A stretch of 42,072 bases of DNA from an uncultured Planctomycetales bacterium (GCA_946541595.1 CAMNJU010000005.1:1-42072); one strand, 5' to 3'. Numbered from the stretch's first letter, positions 20,322 through 29,498 are shown. Notes: generated by a model not told the origin, from the sequence alone. A program made the numbers and translations.

Positions 20322-21690
20322 TTGTCTTTTCTCCCTGATCAGCGTTAGCAGAAGGACGAAGGAATGATTTTGCCGTGTAATACAGCACGGGCGTCGACAT
20401 GACTCCGCAGAACAGCCAAATCTGTGTGGCAGAGAATCCCAGTTTCGTTGCGAGCTGCCCCTGAAGTACGGAGCAAACAGCCATTGCCGCAAAGGAACAG
20501 AAATTGTACGCCGCTAGAATTCGACATCTAAATTCCGGCGGGCTCTTCATTTGTAACGTAGCGAGCAGAGGCACGTCAAACAATCCTGCGGATAACCCGA
20601 GCAGGAAGAGCCCGACTGTTGCGAAAATAAACCCAAACGAAGTGGGCGGCGCGACGGTCTGAGCTTCCGTTAGACGAACGCCCGGCGTGAAAAACAGGAG
20701 CGTGCAAAACGCTATGATTAGGATTGTTCCAATTGGGACGAGCCGCAGTTCAATCTTCCCACGCGACAGTTTGCCGGCGAGAAGAGCGCCGAGAGCCAGA
20801 CCCAAAGACAACGAAATGAGCAGGACCGAGACGTACTCCTGAGCCGTGTGCAAGTATTCCGTCGCGAATTTATCGATATTGATCTGGGCCAGCGCGGCAA
20901 ATCCCCAGAAGAACGAACTTGCCATGGCTATCCAGAACAGAAACCTGTGTTTGAACAGAAACTGGAGGTCAAGGAAAGTTTGTTTGAAGGGGTTGACCGG
21001 GAATTTTGCCGAAGCGTCCGCCGCCTTAATCGACGGAATGAAAAGGCTGAAAATCAACCCGACCAACGCCACGCCAACAATTGTGCCCGACCATATCCAC
21101 CAGTGAAACATGCCCGCCGTGCCCGGTTCCGGCTGCGTATGATTCAACGTTGTTAACGCGAACAGAACGCCGCCTATTCCAGTTCCGGCGATGCACGCGA
21201 TCATAGTCGTCATTGAGATAAAACCGTTGGCTTCCGAAATGCGCGACTCATGGACGAGGTTGGGCAGACTTCCATATTTCGCCGGACTAAAAAACGTACT
21301 TTGCGACGCCATGAGGAAAAGCGTTACCAGCATAAAAGGAACCGATTTGGAAAGAATTGCGGCGGTTCCAATAAGCATAATGACAAGTTCGGCGACTTTG
21401 CACCATATCAGCACGTTTCGACGGTTAAATTTATCGCAGACATATCCTGCGTAGGTCGCAAGAACCATAAAAGGCAGGACGAAAGCGAGCGATCCAATCA
21501 TGCGAATCTGATCGGCTTTGTCCGTCCAACCAATTGCCCACTTGCCGATAGGAATAATTAACCAACGGAAGATATTATCGTTTAACGCAACCATGAACTG
21601 GGTAGCTAAAAGGGCGATAAACCCTCTCGTCCACAGTTTGTTTTCCCCTCCGGACGGGGAGGGCGTTTCGAGCGTTTGGGAATCTTGCAT
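20314..21690 (-). CDS. MFS transporter, LplT (lysophospholipid transporter)-like
   Basis: About 12 hydrophobic segments; LATQFMVALNDNIFRWLIIP, FFSPAKYGSLPNLV; directly upstream of and overlapping the Aas-like gene. Confidence 0.8.
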   Translation of the reverse strand: MQDSQTLETPSPSGGENKLWTRGFIALLATQFMVALNDNIFRWLIIPIGKWAIGWTDKADQIRMIGSLAFVLPFMVLATYAGYVCDKFNRRNVLIWCKVAELVIMLIGTAAILSKSVPFMLVTLFLMASQSTFFSPAKYGSLPNLVHESRISEANGFISMTTMIACIAGTGIGGVLFALTTLNHTQPEPGTAGMFHWWIWSGTIVGVALVGLIFSLFIPSIKAADASAKFPVNPFKQTFLDLQFLFKHRFLFWIAMASSFFWGFAALAQINIDKFATEYLHTAQEYVSVLLISLSLGLALGALLAGKLSRGKIELRLVPIGTILIIAFCTLLFFTPGVRLTEAQTVAPPTSFGFIFATVGLFLLGLSAGLFDVPLLATLQMKSPPEFRCRILAAYNFCSFAAMAVCSVLQGQLATKLGFSATQIWLFCGVMSTPVLYYTAKSFLRPSANADQGEKTID

Positions 21691-21865
21691 GGCGATTCAA
21701 ATTTTAGTTGACTGGCAAACAGCCGCCATAAAAGGACTGCGCCTGAAATATGAAAAGGAAAATATATTCCTAAAAAGGCAAGGAGCGCGAATCGGCACGC
21801 TTCCTCGCCCGTACAGCCACATATATTAACGATAAAAGTAAAAATTGACAATAATAAAAGGAAAA

Positions 21866-21898
21866 CAAAATGACATTTTTTAAAAAAATGTCATTTTG
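21866..21898. promoter_or_regulatory. 33-bp near-perfect palindrome, candidate operator
   Basis: CAAAATGACATTTTTT-A-AAAAAATGTCATTTTG: two 16-nt arms around a single central base. Confidence 0.5.
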
Positions 21899-22022
21899 AA
21901 AAGGTGAAAGAAACTATTTGCAAAGATTGGGTAAAATATATCGATTATAATGGGGCTAAAAGAGCTTTTTTAGAGGCGTCTCTCAGCAGGCGTTGGGCGT
22001 TTACCGTGCGCGAACTCACTCC

Positions 22023-23822
22023 TTAAGCTTTTTTCTTCCTGGCTCTGCTATTAGGGATTTGGAGCCGATCTCGGTGTTCCTGAACCGTTTTTCTGCTTAT
22101 AGAAATGTCATACTTCTTTTTGAGGAGACTCGTAATCTCTTCGTCGCTGTAGGGTTTGTTTTTATCCTCGGCGTCGATGATTTTTCTAATGACGTCGGCT
22201 ACGTCTGTGCTTGTTACGTCGCCGGAGACCGCTTTTGGGAAAAACGCTTTGAACGGAATCGTTCCCCTCGGGGTCGCCATCCACTTATCGTTGCAAGCGC
22301 GGGAAATAGTCGACGTATCAAGCCCAAGTTTATCGGCAATTTGCTGCTGCGTTAGCGGTTTGGGCGTCGCGAAGGAGTCGGCAAAGAACTCCTCTTGGAA
22401 GTCGACGATCGCTTTAGCGACACGTAGAATCGTGGAATTCCGATTGCGCAGGGCGTCTAACAACGCCTGCGCTTCGACGTATTGCCGTCGCAAATACTCC
22501 CTTGTTTGTTTGTCGATTCTCTTGGCGGCGAGCATTTTGCGATATTCTGGGTCGAGTTCGACGTCCTGCTGCGATTCGTCAAGTCGAACCGTCCAACGCC
22601 CGTTTTTAGCCTGTTCTACAACGACCTCCGGTTGAACCCAGCGTGTTGGCGCAGTATTGGACGCGTATAGTTCTTCCGGCGCAGGAAAGAACGGAAACGA
22701 TTCAGAATATATCTGGGACAGGAGCGACGTCGAAATCCCCGTCTTTTCCGAAAGAGCGCCGATTCTTTTTTTGCAGAAATCGTCGAAATGATCGGAGATA
22801 ATTCTTCGCAGTTCATTAAGATGAGGATTGTCCGGTCGGAGGCGTAAAAGGAGGCTTTCACGTAGATCGCGCGCGCCTACGCCGGGCGGATCAAGAGACT
22901 GGACGACGGCAAGCGCCTCTTCCGCCAACTGTCTTTCCTCCGGCGTCGGTTTGTGAGAAAAGAGCGCGTCGAGAGGATCGGCAGACTTCGGTTCCAAATC
23001 AAAAGAATCTAAGAGTTTCTTAGCCTTTTCGCGTTCCTCTTTTGTTGTTTTTCTACCGACTACAGAATCGAACTCTTCGCGCGCTAACCTGCGTGAGAAT
23101 TTGGAAAAATCGTTGGGCGAGAAGTAGTCGTCCAAGGCTTTTTTCATTCTGACGCGATCTTCGTGCGTTGAAGTTATGCCGAACAAAGAGTCAAATTCGT
23201 CGACCAAAAGCTCTGTATTTTCATCATAGTCGGGGTATGCAACGGCGTTCGACAGCTGTTTTGACGCGTCGGTTTCATCTGTTTTGAGGTAACCGGAGGC
23301 GTCAAGACGGTCGATAATGGTTTCGCAGAGCCGTTTTAATTCGGGGGAAAGATTCGCGTATTTTCCGTCCATGCGAATTTGTCCGACCAGATGATCGTGC
23401 AATGATTCTTGGGCGGGCGCAGCGGGATCGAACGCGATTTCGTCTTGGACTTCATACTGGCTCCGAACGCGTCGGCTCGACGGTTCGTAAGGCCGACTGT
23501 AAAAGAAATCAAAACCGTCGCGGTCGTCGTTTTCTATTTCTCCCTGCGGTTCGGCAAGAGAAGACGTTTCTCCGGATGCGGCGTTCTCTCCATTTTCTAC
23601 CTCGTCGTTTTTCTTTTTTCGCCCCGACGCAATGAACACGTTTTCTTGGGATTCGATATAGGCGTCAACGTCGTCGTTCGAACGCTCCAGCAGATTAGAA
23701 AACTGGATTTTCTTCTGCTGCGCGTACAGTTCTTGTTTGAGCCTGTTGGACTGCTGAAGAGCCGCTTTCCGCTCTTCTGAAAGTCCTAGCCCAAGTCTGG
23801 GAGAACGGTGCGAATCGGACAT
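22023..23822 (-). CDS. rpoN: RNA polymerase sigma-54 factor (divergent)
   Basis: VVQSLDPPGVGARDLRESLLLRL, QQQIADKLGLDTSTISRACNDKWMATPRGTIPFKAFF, and C-terminal RpoN-box region ISISRKTVQEHRDRLQIPNSRARKKK. Confidence 0.88.
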   Translation of the reverse strand: MSDSHRSPRLGLGLSEERKAALQQSNRLKQELYAQQKKIQFSNLLERSNDDVDAYIESQENVFIASGRKKKNDEVENGENAASGETSSLAEPQGEIENDDRDGFDFFYSRPYEPSSRRVRSQYEVQDEIAFDPAAPAQESLHDHLVGQIRMDGKYANLSPELKRLCETIIDRLDASGYLKTDETDASKQLSNAVAYPDYDENTELLVDEFDSLFGITSTHEDRVRMKKALDDYFSPNDFSKFSRRLAREEFDSVVGRKTTKEEREKAKKLLDSFDLEPKSADPLDALFSHKPTPEERQLAEEALAVVQSLDPPGVGARDLRESLLLRLRPDNPHLNELRRIISDHFDDFCKKRIGALSEKTGISTSLLSQIYSESFPFFPAPEELYASNTAPTRWVQPEVVVEQAKNGRWTVRLDESQQDVELDPEYRKMLAAKRIDKQTREYLRRQYVEAQALLDALRNRNSTILRVAKAIVDFQEEFFADSFATPKPLTQQQIADKLGLDTSTISRACNDKWMATPRGTIPFKAFFPKAVSGDVTSTDVADVIRKIIDAEDKNKPYSDEEITSLLKKKYDISISRKTVQEHRDRLQIPNSRARKKKA

Positions 23823-23877
23823 TAAACGTTACGCCTCTGTCGTGGATGGACAGCTTTATAAATTTCTAATCGGTTCG

Positions 23878-24933
23878 TTACTGACGGTTTTTAAGAGACA
23901 AGGAGTGACGCGGCGGAGTCGGCGGCGGCGTTTGTTCCTCTTGCGAATTATTTGGCGGCGTCACTTCACGTAAACCAGGAACGGGCGAATCAGTCGCGGG
24001 CTTGGTCTCTTGAGGACGCGCCGAATATTGCGGACGCTGCGGAGCGCGGGTAGGGACCGGAGCGGACTGCGCTTGAAGCTGCCTTTTCGCGGGAGCAAAG
24101 ATTCTGTCGATTCGCGTGGAGGCTTCCGAAACGAGCGACGCAATTCTCGCGTTAAGGAGCGAGTGCGCAATGAGAACGGGAATAGCGACGACGAGCCCTT
24201 CGACGGTCGTCACAAGCGCGAAGTAGATCCCGTTGGCGAGATTTCGCCCGCCGGCTTCAGCGACGGCGAGTTCGCCGAACGTGAGAACCATACCGACGAC
24301 CGTGCCGAGAAGCCCGAGCATCGGCGCTACGTTGCCGATTGTCGAGAGGGGTTCTGTGCGCCGATACATGGCCGCAGTCTGATCTGAGGCGGCGTCCTCG
24401 AGCGCCTTTTCCATGGCGAGCCAACCGCGATCCGCTTCTTTTAGTCCAGCGGCGGAAACGCGCCCTATGAAGGAGTCGTCGTTTGCGGCGATTTGGACGG
24501 CGGATCCGTACGCGCCTTTGGCGATTGCTTCGCTTAACGCGGCCTCCAACCTTTCAGGTAGGAACGTATTGCGTCGAAGCGCGAAACAGAGCCTGATGAT
24601 GAGCGAGACGGCCAAAATAGAACCGAGGAGCAGAAGAACGCCGATCCATCCGCTCGAAAGAATTAACTCCGACGCGCGCGTTCGACCGGCGGTCGTTTGG
24701 GCGTCTGCTTTTTCCTCCGACGGTTCCACAGCCGATTCGGACTCCGCTTGGTTTTCGGCGGGCTCAAGCGATTCCAGCTCGTCCAAAGCTGATGTATCAA
24801 GCTCGTCCTGGGCGAAAAGGTACGTCGGGGACGTAACGTCGCCAAAGGAACACGGACTTGGCGACGGCGTATTGGCAAACAAAATACCCGCTAAAACGAG
24901 AGTGACAATAGGCGTTATAGTCTTTACGTGCAT
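23878..24933 (-). CDS. MotA/TolQ/ExbB proton channel family protein
   Basis: Signal peptide, three TM segments; MYRRTEPLSTIGNVAPMLGLLGTVVGMVLTFGELA ... NGIYFALVTTVEGLVVAIPVLIAHSLL; Pro-rich C-terminus. Confidence 0.88.
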   Translation of the reverse strand: MHVKTITPIVTLVLAGILFANTPSPSPCSFGDVTSPTYLFAQDELDTSALDELESLEPAENQAESESAVEPSEEKADAQTTAGRTRASELILSSGWIGVLLLLGSILAVSLIIRLCFALRRNTFLPERLEAALSEAIAKGAYGSAVQIAANDDSFIGRVSAAGLKEADRGWLAMEKALEDAASDQTAAMYRRTEPLSTIGNVAPMLGLLGTVVGMVLTFGELAVAEAGGRNLANGIYFALVTTVEGLVVAIPVLIAHSLLNARIASLVSEASTRIDRIFAPAKRQLQAQSAPVPTRAPQRPQYSARPQETKPATDSPVPGLREVTPPNNSQEEQTPPPTPPRHSLSLKNRQ

Positions 24934-25332
24934 GTTAAACGTCGGCGCGCGAACTGGCGCGTTGCGGCGCCGCCTGGGAGTTGAGGGACGGCAAGAGCTT
25001 TGTCTTTAACCGAACGTGCGAAGCGCCCATTGGCTTCTGAAAGGAAAAGGAGCCTGTCAGAGAGCGCGTTCTTTTGGGATCGCCGCAACGACTGAGATAA
25101 AAAGCCAAAGCTCCGCTTCATACGGATGAAAGGCTGCAAACCCCCTTCACAAGGAAGGTCGCCCAATATATAATTATTATATGCTCTTCGCGGTCCTTTT
25201 AACAGTCGATATTTCGTAAAATCGCGAAGAAAAGAAGATTTTGAGGACGTCCCCCGACTATGCCGCGACGTGCGATACGCCTCGCGCAGCGGGAATTCGG
25301 AAGATCCTGTAATTTAGAGGAAGGTATTTCAA

Positions 25333-26520
25333 ATGGCGAAGAAAACGATCGCTGCCGTCGACGTTGCTGGAAAAAAGGTGTTGATTCGCGTAGACTTTAA
25401 CGTTCCGCTCGACGATAATGGCGCCATCACCGACGACCGTCGTATCCGTATGGCGCTGCCCACGATTAAGAATGTTCTTGATCGCGGCGGCAAAGTTATT
25501 CTGATGAGTCATCTCGGTCGTCCGAAGGACGCGCCGGATCCGAAGTTCACGCTTCGTCCGACTGCTGTTCGCCTTGCCGAGCTGCTCCCTGGCGTTAAAG
25601 TTGACTTTGCCAGCGACACCGTTGGCGAAGACGCGCAAGCGAAGGTCGCCGCGATGACCGACAAGTCGGTCGTCGTGTTGGAAAACCTCCGTTTCCAGCC
25701 TGGCGAAAAGAAGGGCCTTGCCGACTTCGCCGCGAAACTCGCCGCGTTTGCCGACGTTTATGTCAACGACGCGTTTGGCACGTGCCACCGCACCGACGCT
25801 TCGATGGTCGCCGTACCTGAAGCGATGGCTGGCAAGCCGCGCGTTTGCGGTTTCCTCGTTGAAAAGGAAATCAAGTACCTCACCGACGCGATCAGCGCTC
25901 CGCAGCGTCCCTTTGTCGCGATTCTTGGCGGCGCGAAAGTTTCCGATAAGATCATGGTCATTAAGAACCTGCTCGGTATCTGCGACAAGGTTCTCATTGG
26001 CGGCGCGATGGCGTATACGTTCTCTCTCGCTAACGGCGGCAAGGTCGGCGGCAGTTTGGTTGAGCCCGATAAAGTTGAATTGGCGAAAGAGCTGATGGCG
26101 TCCGGCGGCGACAAGCTGGTTCTTCCTGAAGACGTTCATTGCGGCGACGCGTTCTCTTCCGACTGCAACAAGCGGGTCGTTCCTTCCGGTCAGATTCCGG
26201 ACGGTTTCGAAGGGCTTGATATCGGTCCTGAGACGGCGAAGAAATACGCCGAGATCATCGCGAGCGCCAAAACGGTCGTTTGGAACGGTCCGATGGGCGT
26301 TTCCGAAATGCCTCCGTTTGACTTCGGCACGAAGACGGTCGCTCAGGCGGTCGCCGACAGCGGCGCGGTTTCCATCATTGGCGGCGGCGACAGCGCGGCG
26401 GCGATTCAGAAACTTGGCTTTGCCGATAAGGTTTCGCACGTGAGCACGGGCGGCGGCGCGAGTCTCGAAATGCTCGAAGGTAAAAAATTCGTCGCTGTCG
26501 AACTCCTCGACGAAGCGTGA
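25333..26520 (+). CDS. pgk: Phosphoglycerate kinase
   Basis: [102 protein letters not shown]. Confidence 0.97.
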   Translation: MAKKTIAAVDVAGKKVLIRVDFNVPLDDNGAITDDRRIRMALPTIKNVLDRGGKVILMSHLGRPKDAPDPKFTLRPTAVRLAELLPGVKVDFASDTVGEDAQAKVAAMTDKSVVVLENLRFQPGEKKGLADFAAKLAAFADVYVNDAFGTCHRTDASMVAVPEAMAGKPRVCGFLVEKEIKYLTDAISAPQRPFVAILGGAKVSDKIMVIKNLLGICDKVLIGGAMAYTFSLANGGKVGGSLVEPDKVELAKELMASGGDKLVLPEDVHCGDAFSSDCNKRVVPSGQIPDGFEGLDIGPETAKKYAEIIASAKTVVWNGPMGVSEMPPFDFGTKTVAQAVADSGAVSIIGGGDSAAAIQKLGFADKVSHVSTGGGASLEMLEGKKFVAVELLDEA

Positions 26521-26573
26521 TTTTAGCTTTAAGCCGACTGAGTTTCTTACTCGCGGTTGAGTTGACAATTTGA

Positions 26574-26622
26574 AACGACACGCCATTGGTTTGGGGTAAA
26601 GAGAAACCTTTGGCGTGTCGTT
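26574..26622. terminator. Long intergenic hairpin between pgk and the FAH-family gene (terminator or leader structure)
   Basis: aacgacacgcca ... tggcgtgtcgtt 12-bp inverted repeat with inner ggttt/aaacc; no clear U-tract. Confidence 0.5.
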
Positions 26623-26786
26623 GTCAATATCTTCTCGGGTCGTTTGCCTTCGTTGTGACGCGGCGTTCCGAAAAGATTGGATTCTTTTTGCGATCTTGTT
26701 TTCGCGCCGATTATCTTTTCTTGACGCCGGCGTTGAGGTTATGTTATACAGAGTTTTCCACGCTAACATCCAGAAGGAGACGACGC

Positions 26787-27797
26787 ATGCGTCTAACACA
26801 AATTTCAGAAAGCCGTTTCGATAAATTTGGCCGATTGGCGTTTTGGAGCGATTTGAAGCAGGGATGGGTTCTGGTCTCCGACCTTATGCGATTCGACGAC
26901 GACAGCGACGCTTCCTATATCTGCCTGTCAGAAGTTTTGGATTGGACGGCCTTTCAGAAAATGTTCGCGAATTCCCAGCCGGAAGACGAATATGTCGACG
27001 AAGAGGAGGACGAGGACGGAGTGTTCTCGGCGAATAACGAACGCTTTCTTACCCTGAGTCTACTTCAGCAGAAGATCGACGAGTTCGAGCGTTCGGGAGA
27101 CGGCGACGTCGCCGTGTACAGACCGGGCGTCGATTCCTCGCGTTATGCTCAGCTTTTTTCGTCTACGGAAAAGATTCTTTGCGTTGGGCTCAATTACGCA
27201 GATCACGCAAAAGAATTTGGCGATCCGCTGCCGGAGGAGCCCGTCATTTTTAATAAGGCCCCAAGCGCGCTCAATTTCTGCGGCGAAGGTATCGTTATTC
27301 CATCCGTTTCCAAGCGAGTTGATTACGAGGGCGAACTCGTCGTCGTTATTGGACAGGAGGGGCGCGATATTCCAGAGGATTGCGCTATGGACTATGTCGC
27401 CGGATATTGCTGCGGAAACGACGTTTCCGCGCGCGATTGGCAAAAGGACAAACCTGCCAGGCAGTGGTTCCTTGGAAAATCGTTTGACACCTTTGCCGTC
27501 GTAGGTCCTTGCTTTGTAACCTCGGATGAAGTTGGCGATCCGAATAACTTAAAAATTGAAACAAGGTTGAACGGGCAGACAATGCAGTCTTCCAATACCG
27601 ACCGTTTCATTTTTAGAATAGAGCGCCTGATATCGTATCTTTCGCAAGTTATGACGTTAAAGGTTGGCGATCTAATCTTTACGGGCACTCCAAACGGAGT
27701 AGGGGACGCGCGCCGACCGCCCGTCTACTTGAAGAGAGGCGACGAAATTGTCGTCGAAATTGAAAAAGTCGGCGTACTGACTAATCCAATTGAGTAA
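26787..27797 (+). CDS. Fumarylacetoacetate hydrolase family protein
   Basis: ORF 26586..27797; ATG at 26787 with AGGAG upstream (cagaaggagacgacgcatg). ILCVGLNYADHAKE, FNKAPSALNFCGEGIVIP, VDYEGELVVVIG, GNDVSARDWQ, GTPNGVGDARRPPVYLKRGDEI. Confidence 0.9.
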   Translation: MRLTQISESRFDKFGRLAFWSDLKQGWVLVSDLMRFDDDSDASYICLSEVLDWTAFQKMFANSQPEDEYVDEEEDEDGVFSANNERFLTLSLLQQKIDEFERSGDGDVAVYRPGVDSSRYAQLFSSTEKILCVGLNYADHAKEFGDPLPEEPVIFNKAPSALNFCGEGIVIPSVSKRVDYEGELVVVIGQEGRDIPEDCAMDYVAGYCCGNDVSARDWQKDKPARQWFLGKSFDTFAVVGPCFVTSDEVGDPNNLKIETRLNGQTMQSSNTDRFIFRIERLISYLSQVMTLKVGDLIFTGTPNGVGDARRPPVYLKRGDEIVVEIEKVGVLTNPIE

Positions 27798-27907
27798 AAC
27801 TTTTGTTATAATTGCGGCGTCGAGATTTGAAGTTTGTTCTTTGAAAGAACGGATTTCAAAGATTTCGTTATTTATTTGGTTTTTTGAAAAGGCGAAGAGG
27901 GCTCTTC

Positions 27908-28681
27908 ATGGAAGATTCCCATGATTTAACCCAGAGTCTTGAAGACTACTTGGAAGCGATTTATAAACTGAGCGAAACTGGGAAACCGATTCGCGGCAGC
28001 GTTATTGCCGACCAACTCAACGTTAAACGCCCTTCGGTAACGAGCGCGTTGCGTTCGTTGGAAGAGAAGGGCTTGATCGTTTATCAGCCGTACGTGCCCA
28101 TTTCGCTGACAGAAAACGGAATAAAAGAAGCTAAAAAGATTATACGCCGTCACAAGGCGATGGAAATTTTTTTAGAGCGCGTTTTAGGAGTCGACGGCCA
28201 GAGCTCTAAAAACGAGGCGTGTCGGCTTGAGCATGCGATGAGCGACGAAGTTACGACGCGGTTGGTCGAGTTCGTGGAATTTATCGACAGTTGTCCTCGC
28301 GTCGGCGCGTCCCTGTTCCGACGTTCCGACTACCATTGCCGCGACAAGAATAACGATCAGTATTGCGCGATGTGCATTCACGGTTGTCTTGACGAAATCG
28401 TCCATTCGGGCCGAACCGTCGATCTTTCCGGCGTTCACCTTGAGGCCAAACCGCTAAGCGAGGTATATGGCGACCATCAAACGTTCATTTTAGTGCAAGT
28501 CGCAGACGAATTGCAGGAGAAATCTGAATATCCTTCGGTTCATTGGCGGCCCAATAAAACGCTGCACATTATCCCGAGCGAAAATGATCAACAGTTCGGG
28601 CTTGGAGTGCAGATTGACGGGAAAAACTACGCTGTTTCTCAGGAAGACGCCGCTAAAATTGAAGTGCTTCCCTGCGAATAG
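27908..28681 (+). CDS. DtxR/MntR-family metal-dependent transcriptional regulator with Cys-rich insert
   Basis: ATG at 27908; LEDYLEAIYKLSETGKPIRGSVIADQLNVKRPSVTSALRSLEEKGLIVY, RRHKAMEIFLERVLGVD, ACRLEHAMSDEV. Confidence 0.88.
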   Translation: MEDSHDLTQSLEDYLEAIYKLSETGKPIRGSVIADQLNVKRPSVTSALRSLEEKGLIVYQPYVPISLTENGIKEAKKIIRRHKAMEIFLERVLGVDGQSSKNEACRLEHAMSDEVTTRLVEFVEFIDSCPRVGASLFRRSDYHCRDKNNDQYCAMCIHGCLDEIVHSGRTVDLSGVHLEAKPLSEVYGDHQTFILVQVADELQEKSEYPSVHWRPNKTLHIIPSENDQQFGLGVQIDGKNYAVSQEDAAKIEVLPCE

Positions 28682-28702
28682 ACGCGGATCTGCAAACAAT
28701 AA

Positions 28703-28742
28703 AAAACGCCGTGCGGAAACATGTTTTCGCACGGCGTTTTAT
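28703..28742 (+). terminator. Rho-independent terminator downstream of DtxR-family gene
   Basis: aaaaacgccgtgcg-gaaacatgtttt-cgcacggcgtttt hairpin with flanking A/T tracts. Confidence 0.85.
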
Positions 28743-28796
28743 TATTGCAAGACGTTTATCGGCGCCCATGGCGCGATCCGAACTGTTTTTCGGAAC

Positions 28797-29498
28797 TTAA
28801 TCGAGTTCTCTTTCTGCTTTGGCCAGCAGGTCGCATATCGACATGGGGTCGGGGCATTGGCGCAATTCGTCGAGAAAACCGGGCGTCTTGAGTATTCTGG
28901 AAAGCTTGGCGAGCGCACGAAGATGGATCGCTTGCGTTTCGCAGCATAAGAGAAAGAACACGTCGGTCAAGCCGTCGAAGCCTCCGCCAAACGGAACCGG
29001 GCGCGAGGCGATGGCCAACGCTAAAAAGTTTTCCGAAATGACGCCCGTTTGGGGACATTGCGGGTGAAGAATTGCGACTCCGCAACCCATTGCGGTCGAC
29101 CCCTTTTCTTCTCGTTCACGCAGAGCTTGAGCCATTGTTTCGGGATCCCAAAGTTTACCGACGCGTTCGCCTAATTTTACGATCTCGTTAATAATGGACG
29201 GTTTGGTTCTTGCCGGGAATTCGAGTTCAATAGATTCAGGGGAGAGCATTTCACTGAGCGTGAATTCTTCCTTTTCCAAGTCGGCACGGACAACGGCGTC
29301 CTCAAATTTAGACGTTTCCTCCGGGGTCATTCGAATCATTGCCTGCTCCATCCACAGAACAATGTCTTGACTCCCAAAGACCCATTCGCCCTGCACTTTT
29401 CTTCCCTTTAGGCTTCCGTTTTCGGCCAACTTTGTTAATTCTTTCTCGGAGCGTTTTAAGAATTTGGCCAACTCGCCCAGTTTGTAATAAGGTTCCAT
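28797..29498 (-). CDS. HTH (MerR/excisionase-like) - PTS EIIA (PtsN-like) fusion protein
   Basis: ORF 28797..29621, likely start 29498 (MEPYYKLGELAKFLKRSEKELTKLAENGSLKGRKVQGEWVF). EIIA-like GVAILHPQCPQTG, DVFFLLCCETQAIHLRALAKLSRILKTPGFLDELRQC. Confidence 0.8.
   Translation of the reverse strand: MEPYYKLGELAKFLKRSEKELTKLAENGSLKGRKVQGEWVFGSQDIVLWMEQAMIRMTPEETSKFEDAVVRADLEKEEFTLSEMLSPESIELEFPARTKPSIINEIVKLGERVGKLWDPETMAQALREREEKGSTAMGCGVAILHPQCPQTGVISENFLALAIASRPVPFGGGFDGLTDVFFLLCCETQAIHLRALAKLSRILKTPGFLDELRQCPDPMSICDLLAKAERELD

Noticed and set aside
24413-25009. 198-aa plus-strand ORF
   Set aside because: Antisense to the ExbB/TolQ-like gene.
25258-26799. 513-aa minus-strand ORF antisense to pgk
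   Set aside because: Arg/Asn/Val-rich translation with no recognisable domain; fully overlaps well-conserved Pgk. Artefact of codon bias.
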